NCBI GenBank assembly: GCA_018985225.1
Contig: JADGIF010000130.1
Location: 1 to 18,298 of the forward strand
Reading direction: 5' to 3'
DNA length: 18,298 bases
From: Amoeboradix gromovi
Taxonomy: Eukaryota > Sanchytriomycota > Sanchytriomycetes > Sanchytriales > Sanchytriaceae
Shown: piece after piece, positions 7,561 to 15,131 of the stretch
Position numbering within the stretch: position 1 is the stretch's first letter
Layout of the letters: each line of letters opens with the position of its first letter
The notes under the pieces: model-generated
The model's input: only the letters and a program-made list of their open reading frames with translations
Told to the model about the DNA's origin: nothing
The model's database searches: none
Position numbers and translations under genes: made by a program

Positions 7561-7880
7561 CGCAGCTAACAGTCTAGAAAGAGAGCACATTAGCAGAGTG
7601 TATCTCATGTTACGATGATAAATGGCCAATTGAACTAAAATCGATAGCCATTTCTGCCATGGGCAATTGAAGAGAGTAGGATCGTGTCTCATAATCGTTT
7701 ACAACTTCGAGTGTGAGCAGACTTGTAGTTGCCGCCATCTCGCAAATTCTAAGCCAAATTTAGGAAGGTAATTTAGCTTCAGAGCAGATAGATGGACGCC
7801 CAACTTTTGTGCGTCTCAGAATTAGATATGCCTTAAGATTGGTGATTGGCTTCTAGGTCTCTTAGCACTATTTAATTGAG
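7561..7880. other. Intergenic stretch upstream of unknown gene
   Basis: About 320 bp without a recognisable gene on either strand. It presumably includes the promoter of the following plus-strand gene, and possibly unrecognisable upstream parts of the minus-strand remnant at 7270-7560. Confidence 0.35.
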
Positions 7881-8309
7881 ATGACTGATTACAGATGCAC
7901 CAAAATGATTTACTTTATAACTATATTTGCAATCCCTATGGAAATTGGTCCTGTTCCAGATGCGCCAAAAGCCAAAGATAGAAGACAATTTTGGACACCT
8001 AAACCTGTTCTCACCAATCTGAGACCATATAAGGAGTTTGTTGAACCCCGAGCCCCCAGGAACTTAGATTTCCAAAAGAAACAACTGATGGGCAGACAGA
8101 ACGACGGTTTAATGAAAATTTTACTTGATACTATGAACAGAAAATATCCAAGTGTTTCTCAACATCGAATAGCCCAAGATTTCCAACAAGCTCAAGATAT
8201 TCGAGCAGCATCTCCAAAACGTGGCGCAGCTGTTATCACGGCCCCAGTACATGCAAGACCCAAAACGATTACAATTAAGCCAAGTCCACCGCGCGCATTA
8301 TTTTTTTAA
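7881..8309 (+). CDS. Hypothetical basic, Pro-rich protein
   Basis: I do not recognise this protein. The 142-aa frame has a hydrophobic first 19 residues, then turns basic and proline-rich. It has an RRQFWTPKPV patch, EFVEPRAPRNLDF, a central helical segment (LMKILLDTMNRKYPSVSQHRIAQDFQ), and ends APVHARPKTITIKPSPPRALFF. Met20 (7938, MEIGPVPDAPKAKDRR) is probably the true start, because the upstream codons look unlike the rest and contain a partial echo of the sequence that follows (GATGCACCAAAA then GATGCGCCAAAA). The composition suggests a nucleic-acid-associated or disordered scaffold protein. The gene ends in TAATAAATATT, a good polyadenylation context. Confidence 0.6.
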   Translation: MTDYRCTKMIYFITIFAIPMEIGPVPDAPKAKDRRQFWTPKPVLTNLRPYKEFVEPRAPRNLDFQKKQLMGRQNDGLMKILLDTMNRKYPSVSQHRIAQDFQQAQDIRAASPKRGAAVITAPVHARPKTITIKPSPPRALFF

Positions 8310-8615
8310 TAAATATTACATAAATTTTCATCACTACCAAAGTTTTTGGAACACTCATTGCAAATTAGCTGGTCTAGTTTCTACATAGCTATCTGTACGC
8401 CAGCACCTAATAACTAGGTGAAGCTGTCCTAATACCATTTCTTCTCTAGCAAGTTGGCATTTATCATTTGTTACTGGAATTTGGACGACTTGTAGATCTG
8501 ACTCAATAGCTGTGCAATCCTTTCGAAATTAAGTGACCGCCTGAGTACTTAAACCCGATTTAAATAGTTTAAATATACTTGTGCGTGGCTACTTGACTTC
8601 TTCCCCAAAGTTTCA
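8310..8615. other. Intergenic stretch, POLI promoter region
   Basis: About 300 bp with no open frame of note. AGTTTAAATATACTT at about 8568 could serve as a TATA-like element shortly before the POLI start. A GGTCTAGTTTCTACAT phrase near 8374 recalls the TIR element end, but it is isolated. Confidence 0.35.
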
Positions 8616-9866
8616 ATGAGAGTGGCCATGATCGATTTAGATTGCTTCTATGCTCAAGTTGAAATGGTAAATAATCCACTATTAAAGGATAAACCAATTG
8701 GAATTAAGCAAAAGAGATTAATGGTAACATGCAACTACACAGCTAGAAATATGGGAGTTAGTAAGATTATGAGTTTGTCAGAAGCGAAACAGCAATGCCC
8801 ATCGCTGATCATAATTGACGGCTCCAATATAGATCGTTATAGAGAAGCTTCAAACATGGTCTTCCAATTTTTGCAACAGTTTGGTACAGTACAAAAAAAT
8901 GGTATGGATGAATTCTTCATAAGTTTTGATACTGCGTATGAATCTGATATGGATTATTCCAGATGCCATTTTTATGGTGACTCTGGTCCCCTTTTACTAG
9001 AGCTATCCAAGTCTGTGAATTTTGTACGGTTCAAATTACTAAATGTTTTGGGGTATACATCCTCTGCGGGTATTGCTGATTCTAAGCTATTTGCGAAACT
9101 ATGTGCGAATATGCATAAGCCTTTTCAGCAAACTACCATTTCGATCGATTATGGCAAGGAATTTATTAAATCAGTAAGTGTTGAAGATATTCCTGGATTT
9201 GGCCATGCTAGCCGTAATAAATTCAATATTTCTGAAAAAATGACAGCCTTAGAATTCACTTGCGCTTATTCTAAGTCAGAATTCATTAAAGTACTGGGTC
9301 ATCGTTATTCCCGAATATATGACTTAATGTTGGGTATAGACAACTCAATCATTGTTAATTCCTCTGCTGATTCTACCCAAATATCTGTAGAAGATACCTG
9401 CAATGCTAAACAACTATGTCCGGCTTTATTCAAATTGACAAGGCATCTACTTGAGTTGATAAATTGTCAGGAGTTTGTTAACAACAGATTTAAACGATGG
9501 CCTAAAACCTGTAGGATATTATATGGAGAATCGTCATTTAAGCGTAAATCTAAATCTATTCCTTGGCCACTAAATATCGGTGAAATCAAAATGTATAAGA
9601 AATTGACCGCATATATTATCAAGACTGTGAAGCCACTCTTGGACGCAGATGTGGAGAAATGGAGCATCAACATAGCAGCTACTAACTTCATTAAGCTACA
9701 GTCTACAACTCTGAAATCTATGACTGTGATAGAGCCACAGGATACGCAGCCCCAATCCTGCAAAGATTTCTTGTGCAAAATGTGTGGTTGTTCATTTCCG
9801 CTGTTTGCAAAGACTGCACATTATAAATTTCATGAAGAGGAGTCAGCCGCTGTTCCTTTTTGGTGA
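8616..9866 (+). CDS. POLI: Y-family DNA polymerase iota-like (translesion synthesis)
   Basis: Error-prone polymerase that inserts nucleotides opposite damaged bases. Motif I MIDLDCFYAQVE carries the first catalytic Asp7. The stretch PIGIKQKRLMVTCNYTARNMGVSKIMSLSEAKQQCP is closer to polymerase iota (VTCNYEAR, GVKKLMNVRDAKEKCP) than to eta or kappa. The second acidic pair is Asp98-Glu99 (GMDEFFISFD). After the palm/fingers come the thumb (EDIPGFGHASRNKF, about residues 192-205) and the little-finger domain, with SVEDTC near residue 250. The protein ends CKMCGCSF...HYKFH (about residues 388-405), a C2H2-like finger that could be a reduced ubiquitin-binding UBZ. At 416 aa it is about the catalytic core; animal enzymes are over 700 aa. 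The stop lies 43 bp from the convergent ORC2 stop. Confidence 0.9.
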   Translation: MRVAMIDLDCFYAQVEMVNNPLLKDKPIGIKQKRLMVTCNYTARNMGVSKIMSLSEAKQQCPSLIIIDGSNIDRYREASNMVFQFLQQFGTVQKNGMDEFFISFDTAYESDMDYSRCHFYGDSGPLLLELSKSVNFVRFKLLNVLGYTSSAGIADSKLFAKLCANMHKPFQQTTISIDYGKEFIKSVSVEDIPGFGHASRNKFNISEKMTALEFTCAYSKSEFIKVLGHRYSRIYDLMLGIDNSIIVNSSADSTQISVEDTCNAKQLCPALFKLTRHLLELINCQEFVNNRFKRWPKTCRILYGESSFKRKSKSIPWPLNIGEIKMYKKLTAYIIKTVKPLLDADVEKWSINIAATNFIKLQSTTLKSMTVIEPQDTQPQSCKDFLCKMCGCSFPLFAKTAHYKFHEEESAAVPFW

Positions 9867-9909
9867 CCTTATTGCTTGTGAATTACATTTCGCAAGGCTT
9901 AACAATTAA

Positions 9910-10872
9910 TTACAAAAATCTATTTACTACTGCTAACAAGGGTTCATATTGTTGTTGATCTACACATAATACCAATATCCTACTACCCTGCTCGTTTGTC
10001 TCCTTAACCAACTGATGCGATATCAACTCTTTTAGAACAGCATCGACAGTGGCCATGTTGACCAACTTGGATTTGAAGTGGGATTGCATGCCTTTACGAG
10101 AAGTGCTGACACTTGAAATGTGTTGCTCTATAATGAATTTAAATATCTTTGGAGCTTCGGAGTTTAGTTTGCTTAGGATGGACTCAACGCTTGACAATAA
10201 GACTGATTTTCTCTCAGACTTTTTAGAGGTATAAATTGGAGTATTGTAAGATGCGTAAGTAGGTATGTTATGATATATGCACGAATTCAGCTTGATATTA
10301 ATTAGAGTTAGTGGGTCATCCACTGCTACTATTAGTCGCTTGTTAAGCTTGACAATATGCTGTATACACATCAAAGAGAACGAGTCACCAATAAACACCT
10401 CAATTCCTTGAATCAAAATGACACTAGAGCAGCTGCTTATAAAATCCTTGAATAAATTAAATTTATCATTTACAAACTCGTCATCAGAATCGTATTCATT
10501 CTTTTGCATTTTGACAAGACTATTGAAAGCACTCTTATTCTCATATCCGTTCAAATCCAAAAACTGCAAACTTGATTTGGATATGAAATCAAATAAGAGA
10601 GACTGCTTATTGCCTATACCATAAAATACAATATTAAACTTATTTTTTACTTCTATATCCCACTGTTTGTATATTAAGCGATAGTAATGGAGCAGCTCAG
10701 GCTCGATACCGTGCGAGAGAGACTTCATCATTCTATTCCGCTGAGTATGTCCTAATGGTTCAATAAGATCAAGGGTGTTCTTCGACTTGCTTTTACGTTC
10801 TCTGGATTCAAAATAAGTTTCATTTCCATCTTCGGAACTAATGTTGCTAGCAGTCTCGTACATTGAATCCAT
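9910..10872 (-). CDS. ORC2: Origin recognition complex subunit 2
   Basis: Subunit of the six-protein complex that marks replication origins and loads the MCM helicase. The core FNIVFYGIGNKQSLLFDF (matching FNLLLYGLGSKRxLLxxF) is followed by a hydrophobic beta strand and the region SSVILIQGIEVF. Then comes RLIVAVDDPLTLINI, the degenerate AAA+ fold of ORC2, and a C-terminal winged-helix part that includes FKSKLVNMATVDAVLKELISHQLV. I chose the Met at 10872 (MDSMYETASNISSEDGNE), which gives 320 aa; a frame extension to 10941 adds 23 non-conserved residues and would overlap the divergent neighbour. The long disordered N-terminus of animal ORC2 (about 577 aa) is largely absent. Confidence 0.9.
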   Translation of the reverse strand: MDSMYETASNISSEDGNETYFESRERKSKSKNTLDLIEPLGHTQRNRMMKSLSHGIEPELLHYYRLIYKQWDIEVKNKFNIVFYGIGNKQSLLFDFISKSSLQFLDLNGYENKSAFNSLVKMQKNEYDSDDEFVNDKFNLFKDFISSCSSVILIQGIEVFIGDSFSLMCIQHIVKLNKRLIVAVDDPLTLINIKLNSCIYHNIPTYASYNTPIYTSKKSERKSVLLSSVESILSKLNSEAPKIFKFIIEQHISSVSTSRKGMQSHFKSKLVNMATVDAVLKELISHQLVKETNEQGSRILVLCVDQQQYEPLLAVVNRFL

Positions 10873-10916
10873 GATTTGCTGTGTTTTACAATTTGGGAGA
10901 ATGTTTTTGTAACTGC

Positions 10917-11174
10917 ATGAGAAGGAAAAAGACAAAAGCAAACTTAATGAAAATGGATGGAATGCAGTCCTCTTTAAATGATATCAAAGTTGCCAAGGTA
11001 AGAAAAAAGACTGCGTATAAGCTAAAGAAGCGAAGTCAGAGAAATGCTGCATTTCTTGAGAATATTTCAAATTTTGTTGATAGCAACAAATCTGTTGCTA
11101 TTAAGAATGATCCGTTCGGCTTCATCAAACTATCTGCTAATAAATTAAGTTACGAACTAAATTTGAATAAATAA
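10917..11174 (+). CDS. Small, very basic protein, possibly ribosome-biogenesis factor
   Basis: An 85-aa frame from the Met at 10917 (MRRKKTKANLMK). The frame extends to 10881, which would overlap the ORC2 leader, and 10947 is a third start option. It is highly basic with a KVRKKTAYKLKKRSQRNAAF segment, a short coiled helix (FLENISNFV), and a conserved-looking NDPFGFIKLSANKL end. The architecture (basic start, KKxxRxxxFLxxI helix, final N/D-PF motif) recalls fungal Slx9-like 40S biogenesis factors, but this is a resemblance and not a firm match. It is divergently paired with ORC2 (about 44 bp) and its stop is 27 bp before the GTP cyclohydrolase II start. Confidence 0.6.
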   Translation: MRRKKTKANLMKMDGMQSSLNDIKVAKVRKKTAYKLKKRSQRNAAFLENISNFVDSNKSVAIKNDPFGFIKLSANKLSYELNLNK

Positions 11175-11201
11175 TCTAGATTTTCTCCTTACAACGAATT
11201 T

Positions 11202-11849
11202 ATGATCGCTGAATTCTCCTGTGCAGTTGCATCGAGACTTCCGACTCATTTTGGTAATGTATATTTACATTTTTATGACAAAGAGCATTTAGCAATTACG
11301 AAGTCTTATATTTCCTCTTCTTTGCTTATAAGATACAATGAATCCTGTGATAAAACAATAATGCCATTGAATTATGTGAACGAAAACAGTCGTGTCGGAG
11401 TCAACGGCAAAGTACCGATAGTGCGGGTCCATTCATCCTGCTATACTGGAGAAGTTCTTGGATCCTTAAGATGTGATTGTGGCGAACAACTAGTCCAGGC
11501 AATTGAAAATTGCGATGTTGTTATTTATTTACTTCAGGAAGGTAGAAACATTGGATTGTACAACAAATTGAGGGCATATAATTTGCAAGATAATGGTTAT
11601 GACACCGTAAGTGCAAATGTTGCTTTGAAACTACCAATAGACGACAGAGATTATAAAATGGCAGCTATGATACTGCAGGACTTTGGAATTGATAGGATCA
11701 CTCTTATGACTAATAACCCGGAAAAGATTTCTCAACTGCAGAAGTATGGAATTTCTGTGGATCGTATTCCCAGTCTAATTTCAAAAAGTCATCCCGATAT
11801 GGAAAAATATTTGGAAACAAAGAAATCTAAAATGTCACATATGCTTTGA
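11202..11849 (+). CDS. RIB1: GTP cyclohydrolase II (riboflavin biosynthesis, first step)
   Basis: Converts GTP to 2,5-diamino-6-ribosylamino-4(3H)-pyrimidinone 5'-phosphate, formate and pyrophosphate in the cytosol, the entry to riboflavin. The zinc site is complete: RVHSSCYTGEVLGSLRCDCG with Cys80, Cys91 and Cys93 at the family spacing. The catalytic/GTP-binding segment is LQEGRNIGLYNKLRAYNLQDNGYDTVSAN (about residues 111-139). The family has QEGRGIGL; here Asn replaces the second Gly and Leu replaces the preceding Arg. TNNPEKI (170-176) and the final IP..... strand are typical. At 215 aa it lacks the fused DHBP synthase domain of plants and many bacteria, as in fungi. The substitutions are conservative enough for activity to be likely. 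Confidence 0.95.
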   Translation: MIAEFSCAVASRLPTHFGNVYLHFYDKEHLAITKSYISSSLLIRYNESCDKTIMPLNYVNENSRVGVNGKVPIVRVHSSCYTGEVLGSLRCDCGEQLVQAIENCDVVIYLLQEGRNIGLYNKLRAYNLQDNGYDTVSANVALKLPIDDRDYKMAAMILQDFGIDRITLMTNNPEKISQLQKYGISVDRIPSLISKSHPDMEKYLETKKSKMSHML

Positions 11850-12024
11850 AGATCTTGTAGATTATATATCAAAATAAATTAATACATATTAAATACTTGT
11901 CGCATATGTATTTCACTCGGGATATCAGAAACACGTGTTAATTTATTATCTACAGCAACATGGTGTATTTTAGAGCCTCTAAAATTTAAATTATGAATAA
12001 AAGCCGGAGGAACCCATCTTTGCA

Positions 12025-12678
12025 ATGAACCGAAATAAATCTGCTACAGAGAAAGTATCCGACAAAGCACAGCAAGGTAAAGAAGCTGCACAACAAGAAG
12101 GTAACAATTTAGGAGAAAAGGCTAACAAAGCATGGGATTCCATGACCGACCAGGCACAGGAATCTAAAGATAACACTCAATCCTATGCTAAGCAAGGAAT
12201 GAACAAGGCTTACGAAATCGCGGATCAAGCTAAAAAGACTGCAGGCCAAACTAGTGATACTATTACTGGTAAGATCTCAGAAACTGTTTCAAACATAACA
12301 GAGGGTGTTCAAAGTACCACTGAAGGTATTACCGGTACAGTGTCTGATACGTATGAATGGGCAACTGGGCAAGGCAAATACGGAAATGACCCTTCTATCA
12401 TGGATACTGCTGGTAAAAAATGGGAGGAGACTAAAGATCAAGCTGGAAATATGGCCCAAAAAGGAAAAGAACAGGCTAGTAACTTAGCTGACCAAGGAAA
12501 AGACCAAGCTCAAAACATGAAGGAGGGAGCTGAAAAAAAAGGCCAACAGGCTAAGGAAGCCATGGATAGTTCGGCGGATAAAGCCGGCAAGAAGACCGAA
12601 GAGGCAGGAAAGGCTGCCCAGGATAAAGCCGGCAAAATGAGCGAGAACAGAGAAAAGAAATCAGGACTGTTTGCATAA
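12025..12678 (+). CDS. LEA group 3-like hydrophilic stress protein
   Basis: A 217-aa protein made almost entirely of Ala, Lys, Gln, Glu, Asp, Gly and Thr, with no Cys and very few hydrophobic residues. Loose 11-residue repeats of the type KAxxxxxEAKD run through it: DKAQQGKEAAQQEG, QAGNMAQKGKEQASN, QGKDQAQNMKEGAEKKGQQ, DKAGKKTEEAGKAAQDKAGK. Such group 3 LEA proteins are disordered in water and become helical on drying, protecting membranes and enzymes in desiccation-tolerant plants, animals and fungal spores. A central Thr/Ser-rich part (TITGKISETVSNITEG, about residues 79-110) breaks the pattern. No transit peptide is obvious, so a cytosolic site is likely. The stop is only 16 bp from the stop of the convergent sirtuin. 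Confidence 0.85.
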   Translation: MNRNKSATEKVSDKAQQGKEAAQQEGNNLGEKANKAWDSMTDQAQESKDNTQSYAKQGMNKAYEIADQAKKTAGQTSDTITGKISETVSNITEGVQSTTEGITGTVSDTYEWATGQGKYGNDPSIMDTAGKKWEETKDQAGNMAQKGKEQASNLADQGKDQAQNMKEGAEKKGQQAKEAMDSSADKAGKKTEEAGKAAQDKAGKMSENREKKSGLFA

Positions 12679-12694
12679 TAAATATTCTTTATTC

Positions 12695-13531
12695 CTATTG
12701 ATGGGTAATTTTATTAACTATACTTAAGAGTGGTTCAAACATCGGACTATTTATCTTGACATCGAACAGTTCATCACCGCGAGTTGCTCCTAAGTTTATG
12801 CAGGCCGAAAAATAATTTTCTGCTTTTAGTTTCAGTAAAAACCTATACGCGGAGTATGTAGTTAATGTGCTTCCAATAACTAACAGAAAATCAGAGTTGT
12901 CTAATAGATTATCTGCAGCTGCTCTCGTATTTAAATCAATGTTTTCACCAAAAAACACTACCTTTGGCTTTAAAATACCACCACAATTAGCACAGGACGG
13001 AACTGTCATAAATTCATAAGAGTCTAGTTCTATCTCGGCATCCCCGTCCGGGTTCACGCGGTTGTGCCAGTCAAAGCTCCCAAGCTCTGGATTTAATGAT
13101 AGAAGTTGTTTTTGAAAAGTTGTTCTTTCTATTATTTCATCACAGCCCAAACACTGCACCCGATGTAATGTACCATGTAGCTCTAGAGGATCTGAGCCAG
13201 CTTTTTGGTGAAGCCCGTCAACATTCTGGGTTATTATTTTACCTCCCAAATATTGCAACCTCGTTATATTGAAATGGGAATCATTCGGTACAGCATTTTT
13301 TATGGTGTCCCATCCTATAAATGATCTCAACCAGTATCTTTTTCTATTCTTCTCATCTTTCATAAAGCTTTGAAGGGTTATAGGTATAAACCTTTTATTA
13401 ATTTTGTATGCTCCTTTCTCGCCTCTGTAATCTGGAATATTGGATTCTGTAGAAACCCCAGCACCACATATAATTAGCGGGTGCTTAGCCTTTATAAATT
13501 TTTCAACTATTTTACTTAAGTTAGCATTCAT
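12695..13531 (-). CDS. Class II sirtuin, SIRT4-like NAD-dependent protein deacylase
   Basis: NAD-dependent lysine deacylase/ADP-ribosyltransferase family. The Rossmann motif is CGAGVSTESNIPDYRGEKG (22-40) with an Arg-Tyr-Trp and FIGW pair (RYWLRSFIGWD, 65-75) typical of SIRT4. TQNVDGLHQKAG (101-112) leads to the catalytic His119 (ELHG). Structural zinc ligands are Cys127, Cys130, Cys180 and Cys183. VVFFGENI (191-198) and VIGSTLTTYSAYRF follow. All catalytic residues are present. SIRT4 proteins are mitochondrial in animals, but this frame starts only about 17 residues before the Rossmann strand. It has just a short basic amphipathic helix (LSKIVEKFIKAK), so either that acts as a minimal presequence or the enzyme is cytosolic. 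Confidence 0.94.
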   Translation of the reverse strand: MNANLSKIVEKFIKAKHPLIICGAGVSTESNIPDYRGEKGAYKINKRFIPITLQSFMKDEKNRKRYWLRSFIGWDTIKNAVPNDSHFNITRLQYLGGKIITQNVDGLHQKAGSDPLELHGTLHRVQCLGCDEIIERTTFQKQLLSLNPELGSFDWHNRVNPDGDAEIELDSYEFMTVPSCANCGGILKPKVVFFGENIDLNTRAAADNLLDNSDFLLVIGSTLTTYSAYRFLLKLKAENYFSACINLGATRGDELFDVKINSPMFEPLLSIVNKITHQ

Positions 13532-13607
13532 GGGGAGTTTTATCGATTGTACTAGTACAGGATCGAATTTAAAACGAAACTACAAATTTAACAATTAATT
13601 TACTAAT

Positions 13608-13982
13608 TCAGCCGTAATTCAATCTAAAAATATCGTTAAACACATAGTAAGAACCTCCTTCATTGACCAAAAAGAACACTTGAGAAAATTTTATGGGTTG
13701 CTCACTATCATCTACTAATAATTGTCCAGTTACGCTCACTAGTATATGTTTGCCATCTGGATATGACGGCTGTGCATCAATACTGTCTACTTTATGAACC
13801 ACTTTTTGAAATGGCAAACTCATCAACTTTTCAGTAATATTTGCTGTTCCTTGACATTGATTTCCTTCAAAACTTAACATACTCATATCTCTGTACAAAC
13901 CCGCCAAATTGGATCTATTCTGGTCAAATGTATTATAATAGAAATCTACAAAGCTTTTGGCTGTAGCATCAAAATCAGACAT
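13608..13982 (-). CDS. NTF2: Nuclear transport factor 2
   Basis: Dimeric carrier that brings RanGDP back into the nucleus through FxFG nucleoporins. At 124 aa it has nearly the same length as yeast Ntf2. Family positions are clear: FVDFYYNTFDQNRSNLAGLYRD, MLSFEGNQCQGTANITEKLMSLPF, DAQPSYPDGKHILVSVTGQLLVDD and QVFFLVNEGGSYYVFNDIFRLNYG. The final FNDIFRLNYG matches the conserved C-terminal strand. Its start is about 57 bp from a solo fragment of the Fanzor-element tail (14040-14093), so its promoter overlaps repeat DNA. Confidence 0.97.
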   Translation of the reverse strand: MSDFDATAKSFVDFYYNTFDQNRSNLAGLYRDMSMLSFEGNQCQGTANITEKLMSLPFQKVVHKVDSIDAQPSYPDGKHILVSVTGQLLVDDSEQPIKFSQVFFLVNEGGSYYVFNDIFRLNYG

Positions 13983-14039
13983 TGCAAAGTATGAAAAATT
14001 ATTTAAATCAATTTATTTCCACGCGATTCCTCACGTTAA

Positions 14040-14093
14040 GATAATCCCAATTAAAGTCCTGATTTACGAGAAAATCGAGGATTTCCATTGATG
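14040..14093 (-). repeat. Solo fragment of the TnpB/Fanzor-element 3' tail
   Basis: Read on the minus strand, 14091-14050 gives GGAAATCCTCGATTTTCTCG followed by TAAATCAGGACTTTAA. About 32 of 36 bases match the tail of copy 1 (near 6811-6846), with a clear match to copy 2 (18155-18195) as well. The core GATTT-TCTCGT-AAATC can fold as a 5-bp hairpin. No zinc-ribbon coding sequence is recognisable upstream on this strand. Confidence 0.65.
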
Positions 14094-14404
14094 TATTATT
14101 TTTTCAGTTTGGAAGATTGCGTTTGCGTCTATTGGTAATTTCTTTAGTTTTGAGATACTCAGGATGACATGATTTGTAACAATTTACAATTAATAAAAAG
14201 AATACTATGAAATTTCTATTCGGTTAGAAAAGCCTAGAAAGTGAGTGCAGTGGAACGATGTAGCCTATGTAGTCCCGATAGACGGCTTACCCATTTAAAA
14301 TCGATGAGTACATTGATAAAAATTCGAGTGATCGCGATAAAACTATGACCTGTAAGACTAAGGGACTAGATTTGAGTCACATTTTCTTTCTCGAATTATT
14401 TATT
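14094..14404. other. Intergenic stretch upstream of NTF2 side
   Basis: About 310 bp with no supportable gene on either strand. On the minus strand it precedes the tail fragment and could hold unrecognisable remains of the same element. It also contains the presumed polyadenylation region of the small membrane ORF at 14405. Confidence 0.3.
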
Positions 14405-14845
14405 TTAAATATTAGTCCAGTACAGCATAATTAGGAAGACTCCGTAGATGAGGATCATTCCCTGGGCGTTATTTCTCGATCCTTCTGAATAGGACAACTG
14501 TGAAAATGATTCGCCGGTCTGCTTATATGCGCTTGAATTACCTGTCGAATTCTGTTTTAGGTTTACAGCAACTATCGGCAATGTAACATTGTTGCCAAGT
14601 ACATTTCTGAACTCATTTAAAGAAATACTGTAGTCTGCAATCCGCCTCTTGCCCCCCTTTGATGTAGCTCTAATTAGTGTCAATATAAGCATCTCGGGGC
14701 TGTAATCTCTGTCGTATTTATCTGGTTGTCGATCGGGTTGATTGGACAGTTTGATTGGTTGGGAGATATACCCAGTCTTTCAGGAGAAACTGACAAAAAC
14801 TAATAGTTCCGTTATACTGGCTATATTGACAGACACATTTGCCAT
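14405..14845 (-). pseudogene. Small C-terminally membrane-anchored protein, frame broken by one TGA
   Basis: The frame from ATG 14692 gives 95 aa: PEMLILTLIRATSKGGKRRI, then a Ser/Asn-rich part with N-x-S/T sites (NVT, NST, NSS), and a final hydrophobic helix GMILIYGVFLIMLYW. This looks like a C-terminal membrane anchor or GPI-signal end. The same frame continues upstream for 51 codons to an ATG at 14845 (MANVSVNIASITELLVFVS, signal-peptide-like), interrupted only by a TGA at 14782-14780. The polar region between TGA and 14692 (QPDRQPDKYDRDYSPE) looks coding. Three readings are possible: a pseudogene, a short intron removing the TGA (CTCCTGAAAG would be an acceptor), or a sequencing error. 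I do not recognise the family. Confidence 0.4.
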
Positions 14846-15131
14846 GAATAAGAACTCAAATCATTGAGTGTTGTTCCATTCAACCTCTAGAAAGAAGGTA
14901 TTTGAGTGATAGAGTTCATGAAATTACGATTTGACTGGCTCAAATTGAATTGTAATGTTTCTATCATTTAGATGCTAGGCAAAAGAGTTCTACTAAATTT
15001 CCTCTCTGCCACTCAGGCGTTCGCCAAATGCTGCAAAGCAATCTAAGCCTAAATGACTTGGTTACACAGTTAAGTTTTTATACTTGATGTTTTGGTTGTT
15101 TCTGGAGTAAAATTTATTATGTCATTAAATG
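14846..15131. other. Intergenic stretch with a possible degenerate TIR
   Basis: No gene is recognisable. The stretch at 15055-15093 reads GACTTGGT, an unrelated decamer, then AGTTTTTATACTTGATGTTT, resembling the right end of the TIR element at 7104-7132 with a 10-base insertion. It is isolated, so this is weak. The GUF1 3' end abuts it. Confidence 0.3.

Noticed and set aside
12025-12678. LEA-like gene as a mere low-complexity artefact
   Set aside because: The frame is 217 codons long, has coherent 11-mer-like periodicity, and is flanked by normal start and polyadenylation contexts.
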